Shown here: piece after piece, positions 33,765 to 42,556 of the stretch | How the letters are laid out: every line of letters begins with the position of its first letter | Numbering within the stretch: position 1 is the first letter of the stretch | From: Elusimicrobiota bacterium | Lineage (GTDB): Bacteria; Elusimicrobiota; Elusimicrobia; FEN-1173 | Reading direction: 5' to 3' | Assembly: GCA_016715645.1 (NCBI GenBank) | Contig: JADJZR010000028.1 | Coordinates: forward strand, 62,001 to 126,000 | DNA length: 64,000 bases | Notes under the pieces: generated by a model | What the model saw: the letters and a program-made list of their open reading frames with translations, nothing else | The model's database searches: none | What the model was told of the DNA's origin: nothing | Translations under genes and position numbers: made by a program

Positions 33765-35084
33765 ATGCGTAGAGTTGAGGCAAAGACAGGTTTAGTAATT
33801 GGGTTGGTTGCCCTTTCATCCCAACCCGGATGGACAGTCGGGTCTCGTGGTTTAGGCAACCAAGCTATTGGGGCGTATGCCCTAGGCCAAGGAAATGCTG
33901 TCGTGGCTCGGGCAGAAGATCCCTCGGCCAATTTTTTTAACCCTGCAGCGCTCCCCTTTCTTGGGGGGACAATGTTTGGCCTGGGGGCGGAAGTTATTAC
34001 GCCTTATTATTCTCACGTCGATACAGCCGGGACCGAAGAAAAGGCCGCCAATCATGTGTTTGTCATCCCAAACCTTTTCGTTGGTGGCCCCCTTGGGCAG
34101 ACAAAATGGGCCTGGGGTGTTGGACTAACGTCTCCCTATGGGCTGGGAACCACTTGGGACACCAACGGTTTTTCCAAGTATATGGCGACCGATTCAAAAC
34201 TTCATGTTTTACACGCAAACCCCAACCTCGCTTATAAAATAAACGAGGGGTTTTCGGTTGCCGCCGGAGTGGACTACATGAGGGCGGACGCCGATCTAAA
34301 AAGACAAGTCAGTGTTGGAGCCGTGAATTCTCAATTGCCCCCTTACCCTGCGTATGACCCAACGACGCCAGACGGCAATTTTCAGCAGAAGGGCGATGGA
34401 GCGGGATGGGGTTGGAACGTGGCGGCCTTCGTAAAACCAAAAGAAGGCCAGCGGCTGGGTTTGACCTATCGGAGCAAGATCAGTCTGACGATTGATGGAA
34501 CGGCCAAGCTCGATAACATGAGCGGGGCTATGGCCTCCGTTTTTGGCGGTAACTCTTATTCGACAGGTGGGGAGTCCGTTCTGCGGTTTCCAGATGCAAC
34601 GACACTTGGCTACTCCGTTGATCTTAATAAAAAATGGAATGTTGAAGCCGATGTGGAATGGACGGGCTGGTCGACCTTCGACGAACAGCAAATCAATTAT
34701 ACTCAAGAAACCGATCCCACGCGGTTAGCGATTCTCAATACCGGGAACCCGCAACCGAGACAATGGAAGGATGTTTTTAGCGCCGCTCTTGGAACTCAAT
34801 ATCAACTTAGTGAACGCTGGAAACTTAGGGGTGGATTTATGTATATGGACTCTCCCGTTCCGAACAAGACCTATGAGCCCTCCATTCCAGATTCGGATCT
34901 GTACGGTATTGCCTTGGGAACCGGGTATAAAGTGGGGGCCATCGGTGTTGACGTTGCTTATCTGGCAAATTTGTTTCCCAACCGAACAGTAAATAATACG
35001 GTGGGCGCTCCTCTCTCAAGCGCCAGCGGAACTTACAAGTCCTTTGCAAATTCTTTTGCGCTAAACTTTTCCTACAAGTTTTAG
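33765..35084 (+). CDS. FadL/OMPP1-family outer-membrane transporter
   Basis: A 439-residue FadL-type 14-strand barrel for uptake of hydrophobic molecules. It has an N-terminal signal region, then the family hatch region GSRGLGNQAIGAYALGQGNAVVARAEDPSANFFNPAAL containing the conserved NPA, a body of amphipathic strands (LGLTYRSKISLTIDGTA) and a terminal SFALNFSYKF strand. The start ATG has AAAGGGGGG upstream and is 26 bases after the response regulator gene. Its place in a putative signalling cluster suggests passage of a lipophilic signal or precursor, which is inference. Confidence 0.88.
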   Translation: MRRVEAKTGLVIGLVALSSQPGWTVGSRGLGNQAIGAYALGQGNAVVARAEDPSANFFNPAALPFLGGTMFGLGAEVITPYYSHVDTAGTEEKAANHVFVIPNLFVGGPLGQTKWAWGVGLTSPYGLGTTWDTNGFSKYMATDSKLHVLHANPNLAYKINEGFSVAAGVDYMRADADLKRQVSVGAVNSQLPPYPAYDPTTPDGNFQQKGDGAGWGWNVAAFVKPKEGQRLGLTYRSKISLTIDGTAKLDNMSGAMASVFGGNSYSTGGESVLRFPDATTLGYSVDLNKKWNVEADVEWTGWSTFDEQQINYTQETDPTRLAILNTGNPQPRQWKDVFSAALGTQYQLSERWKLRGGFMYMDSPVPNKTYEPSIPDSDLYGIALGTGYKVGAIGVDVAYLANLFPNRTVNNTVGAPLSSASGTYKSFANSFALNFSYKF

Positions 35085-35125
35085 GAGCCATCTCACGTGT
35101 TCAATTTGGCTATGACGATTTCATT

Positions 35126-36742
35126 ATGAAGACTTCTCGGGGATCAACTGACCGACGAATGGCCGTGCGCGTTCAATGCGTTTCAAACATTGAGGTGTCC
35201 TGTTTTTCAAAGGACGCGAGTTCCCCCAGCCAGGTGTTCAGCGCCGACCTGGTGGACATCAGTCTAGGCGGGCTTCGCATGCAGACAAATGGATTCCTCC
35301 GAGAGGGGCAACGGGTTTTTGCCCGGCTGAACGAAACGTTTGCCGGAGAAGAACCCCTTCGCGGGGTTGTCGCTTGGAGCGAAACACCCGACAGCACCCC
35401 GAGGCCGCTTCGTTACGGGGTTAAATTCCAGGATCCATCAGAGGAACAGACCGAAAAACTGAAACAGTTTCTTGAAGAAACTCTTCACTCTCGAAGAACC
35501 CGTAAAATTAAAGTTGACCGGAGAAAGCTCGATTTCTTTAACCGTTGGATGGCCAACCTCGATGAGGAGGGAACGGATTTCCAATTCCATGTTGCTGATG
35601 GACCCCCACTGGATAAAGTTGTTTATGACGGTAAAGAAGTCATCCAACTTTGTTCTAATAATTCTCTTGGGATGAGTGTACACCCAAAGGTCATTGCGGC
35701 CGCAAAATCCGCGTTAGACAATTTTGGGACAGGGTGTGGTGGCTCAAGATTAATCTCGGGAAATCTTCAACTTTTAAAGGATCTCGAATCGGTGATTTCC
35801 GGTTTCCTTGGCGCTGAAGATACTGTTTTGTTTATGACTGGGTACATGGGTAATGTCGGGGCCATAGAGGCCATGACAAACATCAGTTTTTTAAACCGGA
35901 AAGTGAACATGAGTAATGTGGTTGGAATATTTTCCGACCATGAGAACCACAAAAGCATCATTCATGGGTGTCGGTTAGCCGAAATCAAAAATCATGCCGT
36001 GATGCGCACCTATCGGCATTTGGACATGGACCAGCTTGAAAATCAATTGCGCACGACACACACAAACCGGAAGATCATAATCACAGAGGGCGTATTTAGC
36101 ATGAGGGGCGACTTGGCCCCGCTAAAAGACATTTCGACTCTTGCCAATAAATACAACGCTCTTATTTATTTAGATGATTCACATGGGCTTGGTCACATGG
36201 GGAAATCAGGCCGCGGGTCGGTGGAACATTGGGGAGTTAAAAATGTGGATGTTACCCTTGGAACGTTTAGTAAGGCCTTTGGGGCCGCCGGTGGATTTAT
36301 TTCCGCCCAATCAAGTCTATGCGAATATTTACGGCTTCAGGCCAACACGTATATTTTCAGCTCCGCACTCCCTCCCGCCACGGTCGCTGGGGGTAAAGAG
36401 GCGTTTAAGGTTTTTGACTCTGAATTGAACCTGCATAAACAATTCTGGAATAATGTTAATTATTTCAAGACAAAAGTTGTTGATTTGGGTTTTGATATCT
36501 TAGGAAGTCAATCGCATATCATTCCGATATTGATCGGCTCAGAACACAAAGCCAAAAGAATTGCGGCAGATCTCTTTAAAAGTGGCATCTTTCTTCCCGC
36601 TGTTCGATATCCGGCCACGGCTCCCGGTAAAGCTATTTTGCGTTGCATGCTCACTGTTAAACACACCACGCAACAAATTGATTTTGTAGTGGAGGAACTC
36701 GCGAAACTGGGGAGACGAGAAGGAATTATTCCAGGGGTTTAA
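35126..36742 (+). CDS. PilZ domain fused to a PLP alpha-oxoamine synthase (CqsA/LqsA/BioF-like)
   Basis: A 538-residue two-domain protein. Residues 5-125 are a PilZ domain with both c-di-GMP motifs intact: RxxxR (Arg11-Arg15) and D/NxSxxG (Asp44-Gly49, DISLGG). Residues about 130-538 are a complete alpha-oxoamine synthase: LCSNNSLGM, GTGCGGSRLISGN, DHENHKS, EGVFSMRGDLAPL, LDDSHGLGHMG (PLP-ring Asp and His353) and the PLP Lys383 in TFSKAFGAAGGF. Such enzymes condense an acyl-CoA with an amino acid or SAM; members include BioF, KBL, serine palmitoyltransferase and the autoinducer synthases CqsA and LqsA. No biotin genes are nearby, and the neighbours are a sensor kinase and response regulator, so an autoinducer-type synthase is plausible. 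The PilZ fusion would put it under c-di-GMP control. I know of no described case of this fusion. Confidence 0.88.
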   Translation: MKTSRGSTDRRMAVRVQCVSNIEVSCFSKDASSPSQVFSADLVDISLGGLRMQTNGFLREGQRVFARLNETFAGEEPLRGVVAWSETPDSTPRPLRYGVKFQDPSEEQTEKLKQFLEETLHSRRTRKIKVDRRKLDFFNRWMANLDEEGTDFQFHVADGPPLDKVVYDGKEVIQLCSNNSLGMSVHPKVIAAAKSALDNFGTGCGGSRLISGNLQLLKDLESVISGFLGAEDTVLFMTGYMGNVGAIEAMTNISFLNRKVNMSNVVGIFSDHENHKSIIHGCRLAEIKNHAVMRTYRHLDMDQLENQLRTTHTNRKIIITEGVFSMRGDLAPLKDISTLANKYNALIYLDDSHGLGHMGKSGRGSVEHWGVKNVDVTLGTFSKAFGAAGGFISAQSSLCEYLRLQANTYIFSSALPPATVAGGKEAFKVFDSELNLHKQFWNNVNYFKTKVVDLGFDILGSQSHIIPILIGSEHKAKRIAADLFKSGIFLPAVRYPATAPGKAILRCMLTVKHTTQQIDFVVEELAKLGRREGIIPGV

Positions 36743-36743
36743 A

Positions 36744-37688
36744 ATGGATCCCGCCCCTGTCCCTATTGTTGATTTTCACACCCATATTGGAGATGTGTGT
36801 CGGGGGTGTTACAGGGAACAAATCGTATCCGATACCGATGGGCAAGTTAAATCTCATCTTCTTGAGCGATCCAGTTATAATCCTCATCTCATTCGGCTTG
36901 TCTCATCGGGAATTCTCCCAAAATCATTACTAATTTCCTCCGCCCAAAACGCCGCCTCTTTGGCAAATGGGAAGAATCTGATTGCCTCCATGGATTCCGC
37001 CGGCATTGAAAAAAGTCTAATTTTACCGATTGCCCCATTTGTTCAGACTCAGCAAGTGCTAGAGGCCTCTAAAGAAGCTCCCGATCGATTAATTCCTTTG
37101 ATCTCCGTTAACTTTGATGGGGCCTCTCCAGACGATGTTAAAAACCAAATTGAAGACTATTGCAATCGTTTCCCATTTCGCGGGATAAAATTCCATCCAA
37201 ATATTCAAAGGATTGATCCGTCATCACATGTAGCCCGAACCCTTTATGAAACAGCCGCCCAAAAAGGTCTCTTCATTATCGTCCACGGTGGTATTACACC
37301 GATTCTTTTCGACGACTCTCGGAAATTGGCAGTTGGGAAAAAACTTTTGCCCATCTTGGAGGCCCATCCAAACACAACATTCGTTGTTGCCCACGCCGGA
37401 TGTTATTTTAACCCTAACAATAAGGTTTTAGAAAATATGGCGGGGCTTAAAAACGTTTATGCTGAAACCAGCGGAGTCGGTCCAGACACCATTTTCTCAG
37501 CACTCAGTTTATTGGGGCCGGAGCGCGTCATTTTTGGCTCGGATTGGCCCTATGGGACACAGACACAATCCCTCTCACTATTAAGATCTGCGATCTATCG
37601 GTTTTGCCTTATTAAAAATGATGACGTTAACAGAGTCTTCCAATTGGTGCAAAGTGACAACGCGAACAGGCTTCTGAAATGTCAATGA
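36744..37688 (+). CDS. Amidohydrolase_2-family metal-dependent hydrolase
   Basis: A 314-residue TIM-barrel amidohydrolase: the metal-binding DFHTHIGD at the N-terminus, then FRGIKFHPN, FIIVHGG, VVAHAG and the catalytic Asp in IFGSDWPYGT. Members include decarboxylases and lactone or amide hydrolases. It begins one base after the stop of the PilZ/synthase gene and overlaps the start of the kinase gene, so its function is very likely linked to theirs, perhaps processing the synthase product or turning over a signal. Substrate unknown. Confidence 0.88.
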   Translation: MDPAPVPIVDFHTHIGDVCRGCYREQIVSDTDGQVKSHLLERSSYNPHLIRLVSSGILPKSLLISSAQNAASLANGKNLIASMDSAGIEKSLILPIAPFVQTQQVLEASKEAPDRLIPLISVNFDGASPDDVKNQIEDYCNRFPFRGIKFHPNIQRIDPSSHVARTLYETAAQKGLFIIVHGGITPILFDDSRKLAVGKKLLPILEAHPNTTFVVAHAGCYFNPNNKVLENMAGLKNVYAETSGVGPDTIFSALSLLGPERVIFGSDWPYGTQTQSLSLLRSAIYRFCLIKNDDVNRVFQLVQSDNANRLLKCQ

Positions 37689-40108
37689 CGGGTTTAAGCA
37701 CGGTTGTTTTTGTTGGGACAGCTTTCAATTTGGCGCTGCCCCTTTTTATACTTATTAAGGGGAATAAAAAGCGGATCAATTTGGTTTTCTTTGGCCTTGG
37801 AATGTCAGTTGCCCTCTGGACCCTTTGCCATGGATTCGCTCTTAGGACGGAGAGCAATGAGCAAGCCCTCCTTTGGACAAGAAGAATTATGTTCGGGGCT
37901 ATTCTCCTCCCCCCGTTTTTCAGTTGGTTTGTGAAGTTGATCGAGAAGGAAGATTACAAAGTATCCCTCCCTGTCTTTTTAACTCACCTTGTAATAACAG
38001 GATATTTTCTTCTCAATGTATTTTCACACCAGATGATTTCAGGCGCCCATTGGGAAAACTGGGGGATTTCATGGCGCGGTGGGTACATTTTTAACATCTA
38101 CTCGATTTATTACTTGGGTTTCATGGGGTATGGAATTTATTTGTTAGCAAAAAGATGTCGACATACCACCGGGCTTACACGAACCCAAGCGCTCTATGTG
38201 CTGATGGGCGCCTCATTGAGCGCGGGTTTCGGGATGTTGGTTAATATTGCCCTCCCCATGTTTAACGTTGTTGAACTCAATAAGTATGGGCCTTTGGGAA
38301 CTCTTGCTTTAATTGGGTTTTGGTCCTACGCAATTTTCCGATACCGCTTAATGGACGTCAATTTAGTTTTCAGATACACCTTTATCTATGGGTTGTTTGT
38401 CGCTACCGTGGCGGCACCCATGCTTTTTATTGTCTGGTGGTCAAACTCTCTGCTGGTGGCTTCCATTTTAATCTTGGTTGCCCTTGGAATTGCGCCAACG
38501 CTCATGAGTAAATGGAAAGGTTCTTTTACCCATATTGTCGATAAACTCGTTTGGTTCCAAGGGAAATACGAGAGTTTAAAAAACGTGGGTTACTATGAGC
38601 GGGTCATCGTTGGTTCCGTTTCTCCAAGGCATTGGTACATCAATATGGTGGACTCGGTCAATCGCTTGATTGAAACAGAAAGTGTCGTCGGATACATGTT
38701 TGACGAAGAACTTGATGCCTATTTGCCCCAGGCTTGGGCTGGAATGGACCGGGGCGCAGCGATTCGGGCTATGCGGGGGGAGAAGAAGGATCTTTTGAAA
38801 TTCATGAATGAACAGAATGGGATCGTGTTCCGTGACGCCCTTATTCATGAGCTTCCTCTGGATCGAGCCCGTCAAATAGACAGTATGATGGAGGTTTTAG
38901 GCGCTTATCTTTGCGTCCCATTTTCAAACGGAGAAAAAATTGTTGGTTTTATCACTGTAGGGAAAAAATTGAAAAAGGGTATTTCCTTTTTCAAACAAAG
39001 TGAAGTTCATTTTAGTTCAATCAGGGACCTCCTTGACCTTCCCATCACGAAAGATAAAAATAAAATCAGAGCCATTGATCAACTCACTGGCCGTTTGGAC
39101 TCTGAAAAAATACCAGATCGGGTGTCTGACCATGAAATCATTGACGCGTTAAACAGTTTGGTCGATGAGAAGGAACTTCTGAATGCGTTGGATTTAAATT
39201 CTCTCAACCTTCGTTCGGAGGGGATTCAATTATTGAAAATGCATCGCGAACGCCGGGGCTTGTCGAGAAAACAGAGACGGGTTCTTCAGACAGCGGTGCT
39301 TCGATCGTTATTCAAAGATGAGATCGGTCCGGGTCCGGAGGATTTGTTTCATGCCGAAGACATTGATGCCCTCACTCTTCTCTTCTCAGCGGGGCAAGAA
39401 ACGTTAATGGTCATGATGACCGCCGTTTCACAACAAAAAAAGAGCGCGGAGTGGGCCCATGACCTTCGCCAACCTTTTGACAAAGGCAGTTTTACGCTGA
39501 TGGATGATTTAATAGAAGGAAAATTGGGAATTGTAAGCGATGAACAAAAACGAGCGCTTTTCGCGATGAAACAAGACTCCGGTTTTGTGAGGCGCAAATT
39601 AGAAGCGCTCATTAACCCTCAAACGGACAGCCTGCGTATCGTTTCCTGTGACGTGAGAACAGTTCTTGAAATGTTTATCAATAAGATTGAACCCGTCTGT
39701 GGTCACCATGGGCTTCGTTTGATCTCTGACCTCCCCGATCCTGGGATCAAAATCCGATGTGATCCTGAAATCTTTTCTTTCAGGGTCTTGGGGAACGTCG
39801 CTGATAACGCCATGCGCCACACGCCGCGCGGTGGAACGATTCAGATCGGTTATCAAAATGATGGATCGGCGCTTACCGTTTTGTTTAAGAATGTCGGGGG
39901 AGAGCCCATCGCGACAGAAAATTTAAAAAAGATATTTGACCGCGGCACACAAATTCACGGAGACGGAACAATTGGCATTTCCGGGTTGGGATTATTTAAT
40001 GTCGCGCACGCGATGGGGGCCATGGGAGGAAAAGTCTGGGCAACGAGCAGTCAAGAAGAGGGGACAACTTTTTATATGCAATTTCCCCTGACAAACGAAA
40101 AGCCATGA
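37679..40108 (+). CDS. Multi-TM sensor histidine kinase
   Basis: An 809-residue sensor kinase. About nine hydrophobic helices fill residues 1-285; the first seven resemble the 7TM sensor region of HisK_N-type kinases. A soluble GAF-like region (about 310-440) follows, then a DHp region with the phospho-acceptor in EWAHDLRQPF (His about 594) and a HATPase_c domain with the N box NVADNAMRHTPRGG and G2 box GISGLGLFNVAHAMG. There is no attached receiver, so phosphotransfer to the separate receiver protein at 33,187 is expected. A 7TM kinase beside an alpha-oxoamine synthase recalls CqsS/LqsS, though I cannot show orthology. The ATG at 37679 overlaps the amidohydrolase by 10 bases; ATG 37685 is an alternative. 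Confidence 0.88.
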   Translation: MSMTGLSTVVFVGTAFNLALPLFILIKGNKKRINLVFFGLGMSVALWTLCHGFALRTESNEQALLWTRRIMFGAILLPPFFSWFVKLIEKEDYKVSLPVFLTHLVITGYFLLNVFSHQMISGAHWENWGISWRGGYIFNIYSIYYLGFMGYGIYLLAKRCRHTTGLTRTQALYVLMGASLSAGFGMLVNIALPMFNVVELNKYGPLGTLALIGFWSYAIFRYRLMDVNLVFRYTFIYGLFVATVAAPMLFIVWWSNSLLVASILILVALGIAPTLMSKWKGSFTHIVDKLVWFQGKYESLKNVGYYERVIVGSVSPRHWYINMVDSVNRLIETESVVGYMFDEELDAYLPQAWAGMDRGAAIRAMRGEKKDLLKFMNEQNGIVFRDALIHELPLDRARQIDSMMEVLGAYLCVPFSNGEKIVGFITVGKKLKKGISFFKQSEVHFSSIRDLLDLPITKDKNKIRAIDQLTGRLDSEKIPDRVSDHEIIDALNSLVDEKELLNALDLNSLNLRSEGIQLLKMHRERRGLSRKQRRVLQTAVLRSLFKDEIGPGPEDLFHAEDIDALTLLFSAGQETLMVMMTAVSQQKKSAEWAHDLRQPFDKGSFTLMDDLIEGKLGIVSDEQKRALFAMKQDSGFVRRKLEALINPQTDSLRIVSCDVRTVLEMFINKIEPVCGHHGLRLISDLPDPGIKIRCDPEIFSFRVLGNVADNAMRHTPRGGTIQIGYQNDGSALTVLFKNVGGEPIATENLKKIFDRGTQIHGDGTIGISGLGLFNVAHAMGAMGGKVWATSSQEEGTTFYMQFPLTNEKP

Positions 40109-40203
40109 CTATTTTGATGAATTTCGACGTTTGTCATTCCTGAATGAATCTGTCGGGTGTCCAGTAATTTCCCCGAACTGGATCCCATCTGAGATTCAAC
40201 AAA

Positions 40204-40232
40204 TTGACCGCCTTTAACATAAAGGGTAGTAT
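40204..40232 (+). promoter_or_regulatory. Promoter with palindrome in the spacer
   Basis: TTGACC (40204-40209), 17 bases, TAGTAT (40227-40232). The spacer contains the palindrome CCTTTA-ACA-TAAAGG (40211-40225), where a repressor could sit directly between the hexamers. It would drive the secreted-protein gene at 40,272. The regulator could be anything; being next to a signalling cluster makes it worth testing as its target. Confidence 0.55.
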
Positions 40233-40271
40233 TTTTACGAATTTTTAATCTTATTTTATTGAGGGGGCGCT

Positions 40272-41249
40272 TTGGGTAAAGTTCTGGTGGTTTTATTATC
40301 TTTGGCCGTTCCCTCTTCACTTTTTGCTTACGACGACTACTCCCGTTACGAGCGTGGGCCGGACTCCTATTCTTTTAATAACTCCCAAGAGGTTTGGAAA
40401 CGAAACTTTAACGCTCGGGAAAGTTTTAACTACAACGCTCCCTTTACGCGCGCGCCGATTCAGTTTCCTAAAGTGAGTTTGGATTTCACTTTTCAAAACA
40501 CGTTCCCAAGTTTCAGCAGTTTTAACTCCACTCAATTTGGTAAGAAGCTGGACCTTAACGACAAATCCTTTTCGTCCAGTAATTTTCCCGCAAAACCGGT
40601 GGTTCGAACCTATAATTTTAAAGCACCAACGAATTTAATCGGGAATCCAAATCTCCAAAGCCCCGGTATCCAATCAACCAAGGGGACATTCGTCCCCTCG
40701 ATCACACAACCGAAGACACCCCTTGGATTTTTCAGCGGGGTTGCCAGCGCGGTTAAGGCGATCCCGGCGTTCATTTCGACTGTCTCGAACAAAATCAGAG
40801 AGGCGGCCTCGTTTCTGTGGAACCGAATTGTTCTGGGCCACCGCACGGAAAACACCGCGACCCTGCCGGACGGGACTTTCCTGACCGGCCAAATCACCCT
40901 GAACCGGGACGACAAAATCCTGTCCATTGCTCCCGGCACCGTGCGCACGGTTGGCGAGTTTAAACAGCTTGAGTCCGGTGAGATGGCTCTTGTCTCGGGC
41001 AAAAGCCCCATCACGATCAACGGCAACAATTACTTGAGCGGCCAATTTGTTTATGACGGGGAAAAGTTTCAATTGGACGGCCCCGGCATCAAGCTCACCA
41101 ACCAAGCCGGGCCCACGCTTCAAACCACCGCTCCTTTCAAAGAATACGTGAACGGTGACGCCAACGGCAACGAGACCCTTTTGGGATACGGCGCCCTGTC
41201 GCGAACCGACACGTTCAGGCAAAGGGGACGTTCTCAACAAATCAACTAA
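40272..41249 (+). CDS. Uncharacterised secreted protein
   Basis: A 325-residue protein with an N-terminal signal peptide (GKVLVVLLSLAVPSSLFA, cleavage probably before YDDYS). A low-complexity stretch rich in Phe, Asn and Ser (about 25-130) follows, then a helical segment and a beta-rich C-terminal domain (LPDGTFLTGQITLNRDDKIL). I recognise no family. Start is TTG at 40272 after GAGGGGG. The last eight or so residues and the stop codon come from the left end of the inverted-repeat element at 41,223, so the native C-terminus has probably been replaced. Confidence 0.7.
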   Translation: MGKVLVVLLSLAVPSSLFAYDDYSRYERGPDSYSFNNSQEVWKRNFNARESFNYNAPFTRAPIQFPKVSLDFTFQNTFPSFSSFNSTQFGKKLDLNDKSFSSSNFPAKPVVRTYNFKAPTNLIGNPNLQSPGIQSTKGTFVPSITQPKTPLGFFSGVASAVKAIPAFISTVSNKIREAASFLWNRIVLGHRTENTATLPDGTFLTGQITLNRDDKILSIAPGTVRTVGEFKQLESGEMALVSGKSPITINGNNYLSGQFVYDGEKFQLDGPGIKLTNQAGPTLQTTAPFKEYVNGDANGNETLLGYGALSRTDTFRQRGRSQQIN

Positions 41250-41457
41250 CACGCCCGCCCCGGCGCCTCATCCGCATTGAATTTGACACGGAGCAAATCC
41301 TTGATGACGTAACAATTCCCCACAGAGATTTCGGCCGAGCCGGGCATCTTGAGCCACTGACGAACGATTTTCCCCAACAAGGAAGCGGCGGAGCCACTCT
41401 GGTGGTCACCCGCCAATCCATCCAAGACAGTTAGTTGATTTGTTGAGAACGTCCCCC
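41223..41457. repeat. 235-bp inverted-repeat element with AGGGGACGT ends
   Basis: AGGGGACGTTCTCAACAAAT followed by CAACTAAC (41223-41250) is repeated in inverted orientation at 41430-41457, 27-28 bases with at most one mismatch. The interior contains, on the minus strand, a short frame (QSGSAASLLGKIVRQWLK, then NCYVIKDLLRVKFNADE) that looks like a fragment of a real protein I cannot name. The ends share AGGGGACGT with the transposase element at 46,178 and the MITE at 11,042. The element supplies the stop codon of the upstream secreted-protein gene. Confidence 0.7.
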
Positions 41458-41477
41458 TTCTCATCTATCTATAATCC

Positions 41478-41506
41478 TTGACATAAAATTGACATAGATA
41501 TATCCT
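41478..41506 (+). promoter_or_regulatory. Promoter of the fic gene (leaderless type)
   Basis: TTGACA (41478-41483), 17 bases, TATCCT (41501-41506), with a second TTGACAT 11 bases after the first. The fic ATG begins seven bases after the -10 and no ribosome-binding site lies between, so transcription would begin at the start codon. Confidence 0.6.
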
Positions 41507-41512
41507 CAAGTT

Positions 41513-42538
41513 ATGGGATATGAGCCGACGGTTCGAATTACTCCGGAGACGCTTCGTTGGGTTGCCCAGGCCAGCGAGTTGAGGGCCTGGATTTCGGCCG
41601 CCGTGGTGGATGTTCCTTGGTTGACCGTATTACAACGGGACACCACGGCTCGGTTGGCCCATTCTTCCACGTCCATTGAGGGAAACCCGCTCACGTTGCC
41701 CGAGGTGGAGGCCTTGGCTCGCGGAGAAAACATCGGAACTGACCGGCGGGCTTCCCTGGAAGTTCTTAACGCGCTTGCCGCCCTGCGGTGGATTTGGAAA
41801 CAGCCCCAGCAAACACAAATACAAGAAAAAGACATCCTTCGTTTGCATGCTCTTCTGACCAAGGGATTATTGCCGGAAAATGGGGTTGGGGCGTACAAAA
41901 TTGTTCCAAATCGGGTGGTCGATCATCGCGGAAAACCGGTTTATATCCCGCCCGGTCCCGAAAAAGTTCCCGGCTTAACACGCGATCTTTTAGCCTGGCT
42001 AAACAGCAAAACGGGCCTTCGTTTACATGCCGTGATCGCGTCTGCCATCGCCCATCACCGTTTGGTTTCCATCCATCCGGTAGCGGATGGGAACGGGCGT
42101 TTGGCTCGCGCTTTGGGCGTGTGGGTCCTCTATTCCCGGGGATTTGACACCCACCACCTGTTCGCTTTAGACGATTACTTTTCTGCGGACCGCCCGTTGT
42201 ATTATCTCAAGATCCAACAAGCTCGCGATTTGGACGATGACCTGACCGATTGGGTGGAATATGTTGCTCACGGGGTGGTTTCCGCGTTGGGTCAGACGGT
42301 TGAGCGCATTCGCTCACTTCAGGTTGGAACCGTCGCCTCGAAAATTTTATTAACGAAGAGACAAGAAGACGTTCTCCGGTTCATGCGGGACCGGGGAACC
42401 GTGACATCTTCCGATCTCCAAGCGGCTTTTAAGTTCACGCGCGCCAGGGCCGGCCAAATTCTTAAACCGCTCGCGGACGCGGGCCTGGTGGAGGTCGTTG
42501 GTCGACAACGGTCCGCCCGATATCGATTGGCGAAATAG
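41513..42538 (+). CDS. Fic-family protein with C-terminal winged helix
   Basis: A 341-residue Fic protein, normally transferring AMP from ATP to a protein hydroxyl. It carries an N-terminal inhibitory-helix-like motif SSTSIEGNPLTL (the [S/T]xxxE[G/N] type) and the active-site loop HPVADGNGRLAR, complete with His and the DGNGR anion-binding residues. A wHTH at the C-terminus (RQEDVLRFMRDRGTVTSSDL) suggests DNA binding or autoregulation. The class II layout predicts self-inhibited AMPylation. It is followed after 18 bases by the PLD-like gene. Confidence 0.93.
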   Translation: MGYEPTVRITPETLRWVAQASELRAWISAAVVDVPWLTVLQRDTTARLAHSSTSIEGNPLTLPEVEALARGENIGTDRRASLEVLNALAALRWIWKQPQQTQIQEKDILRLHALLTKGLLPENGVGAYKIVPNRVVDHRGKPVYIPPGPEKVPGLTRDLLAWLNSKTGLRLHAVIASAIAHHRLVSIHPVADGNGRLARALGVWVLYSRGFDTHHLFALDDYFSADRPLYYLKIQQARDLDDDLTDWVEYVAHGVVSALGQTVERIRSLQVGTVASKILLTKRQEDVLRFMRDRGTVTSSDLQAAFKFTRARAGQILKPLADAGLVEVVGRQRSARYRLAK

Positions 42539-42556
42539 ACAGGAGACAAAAGACCT

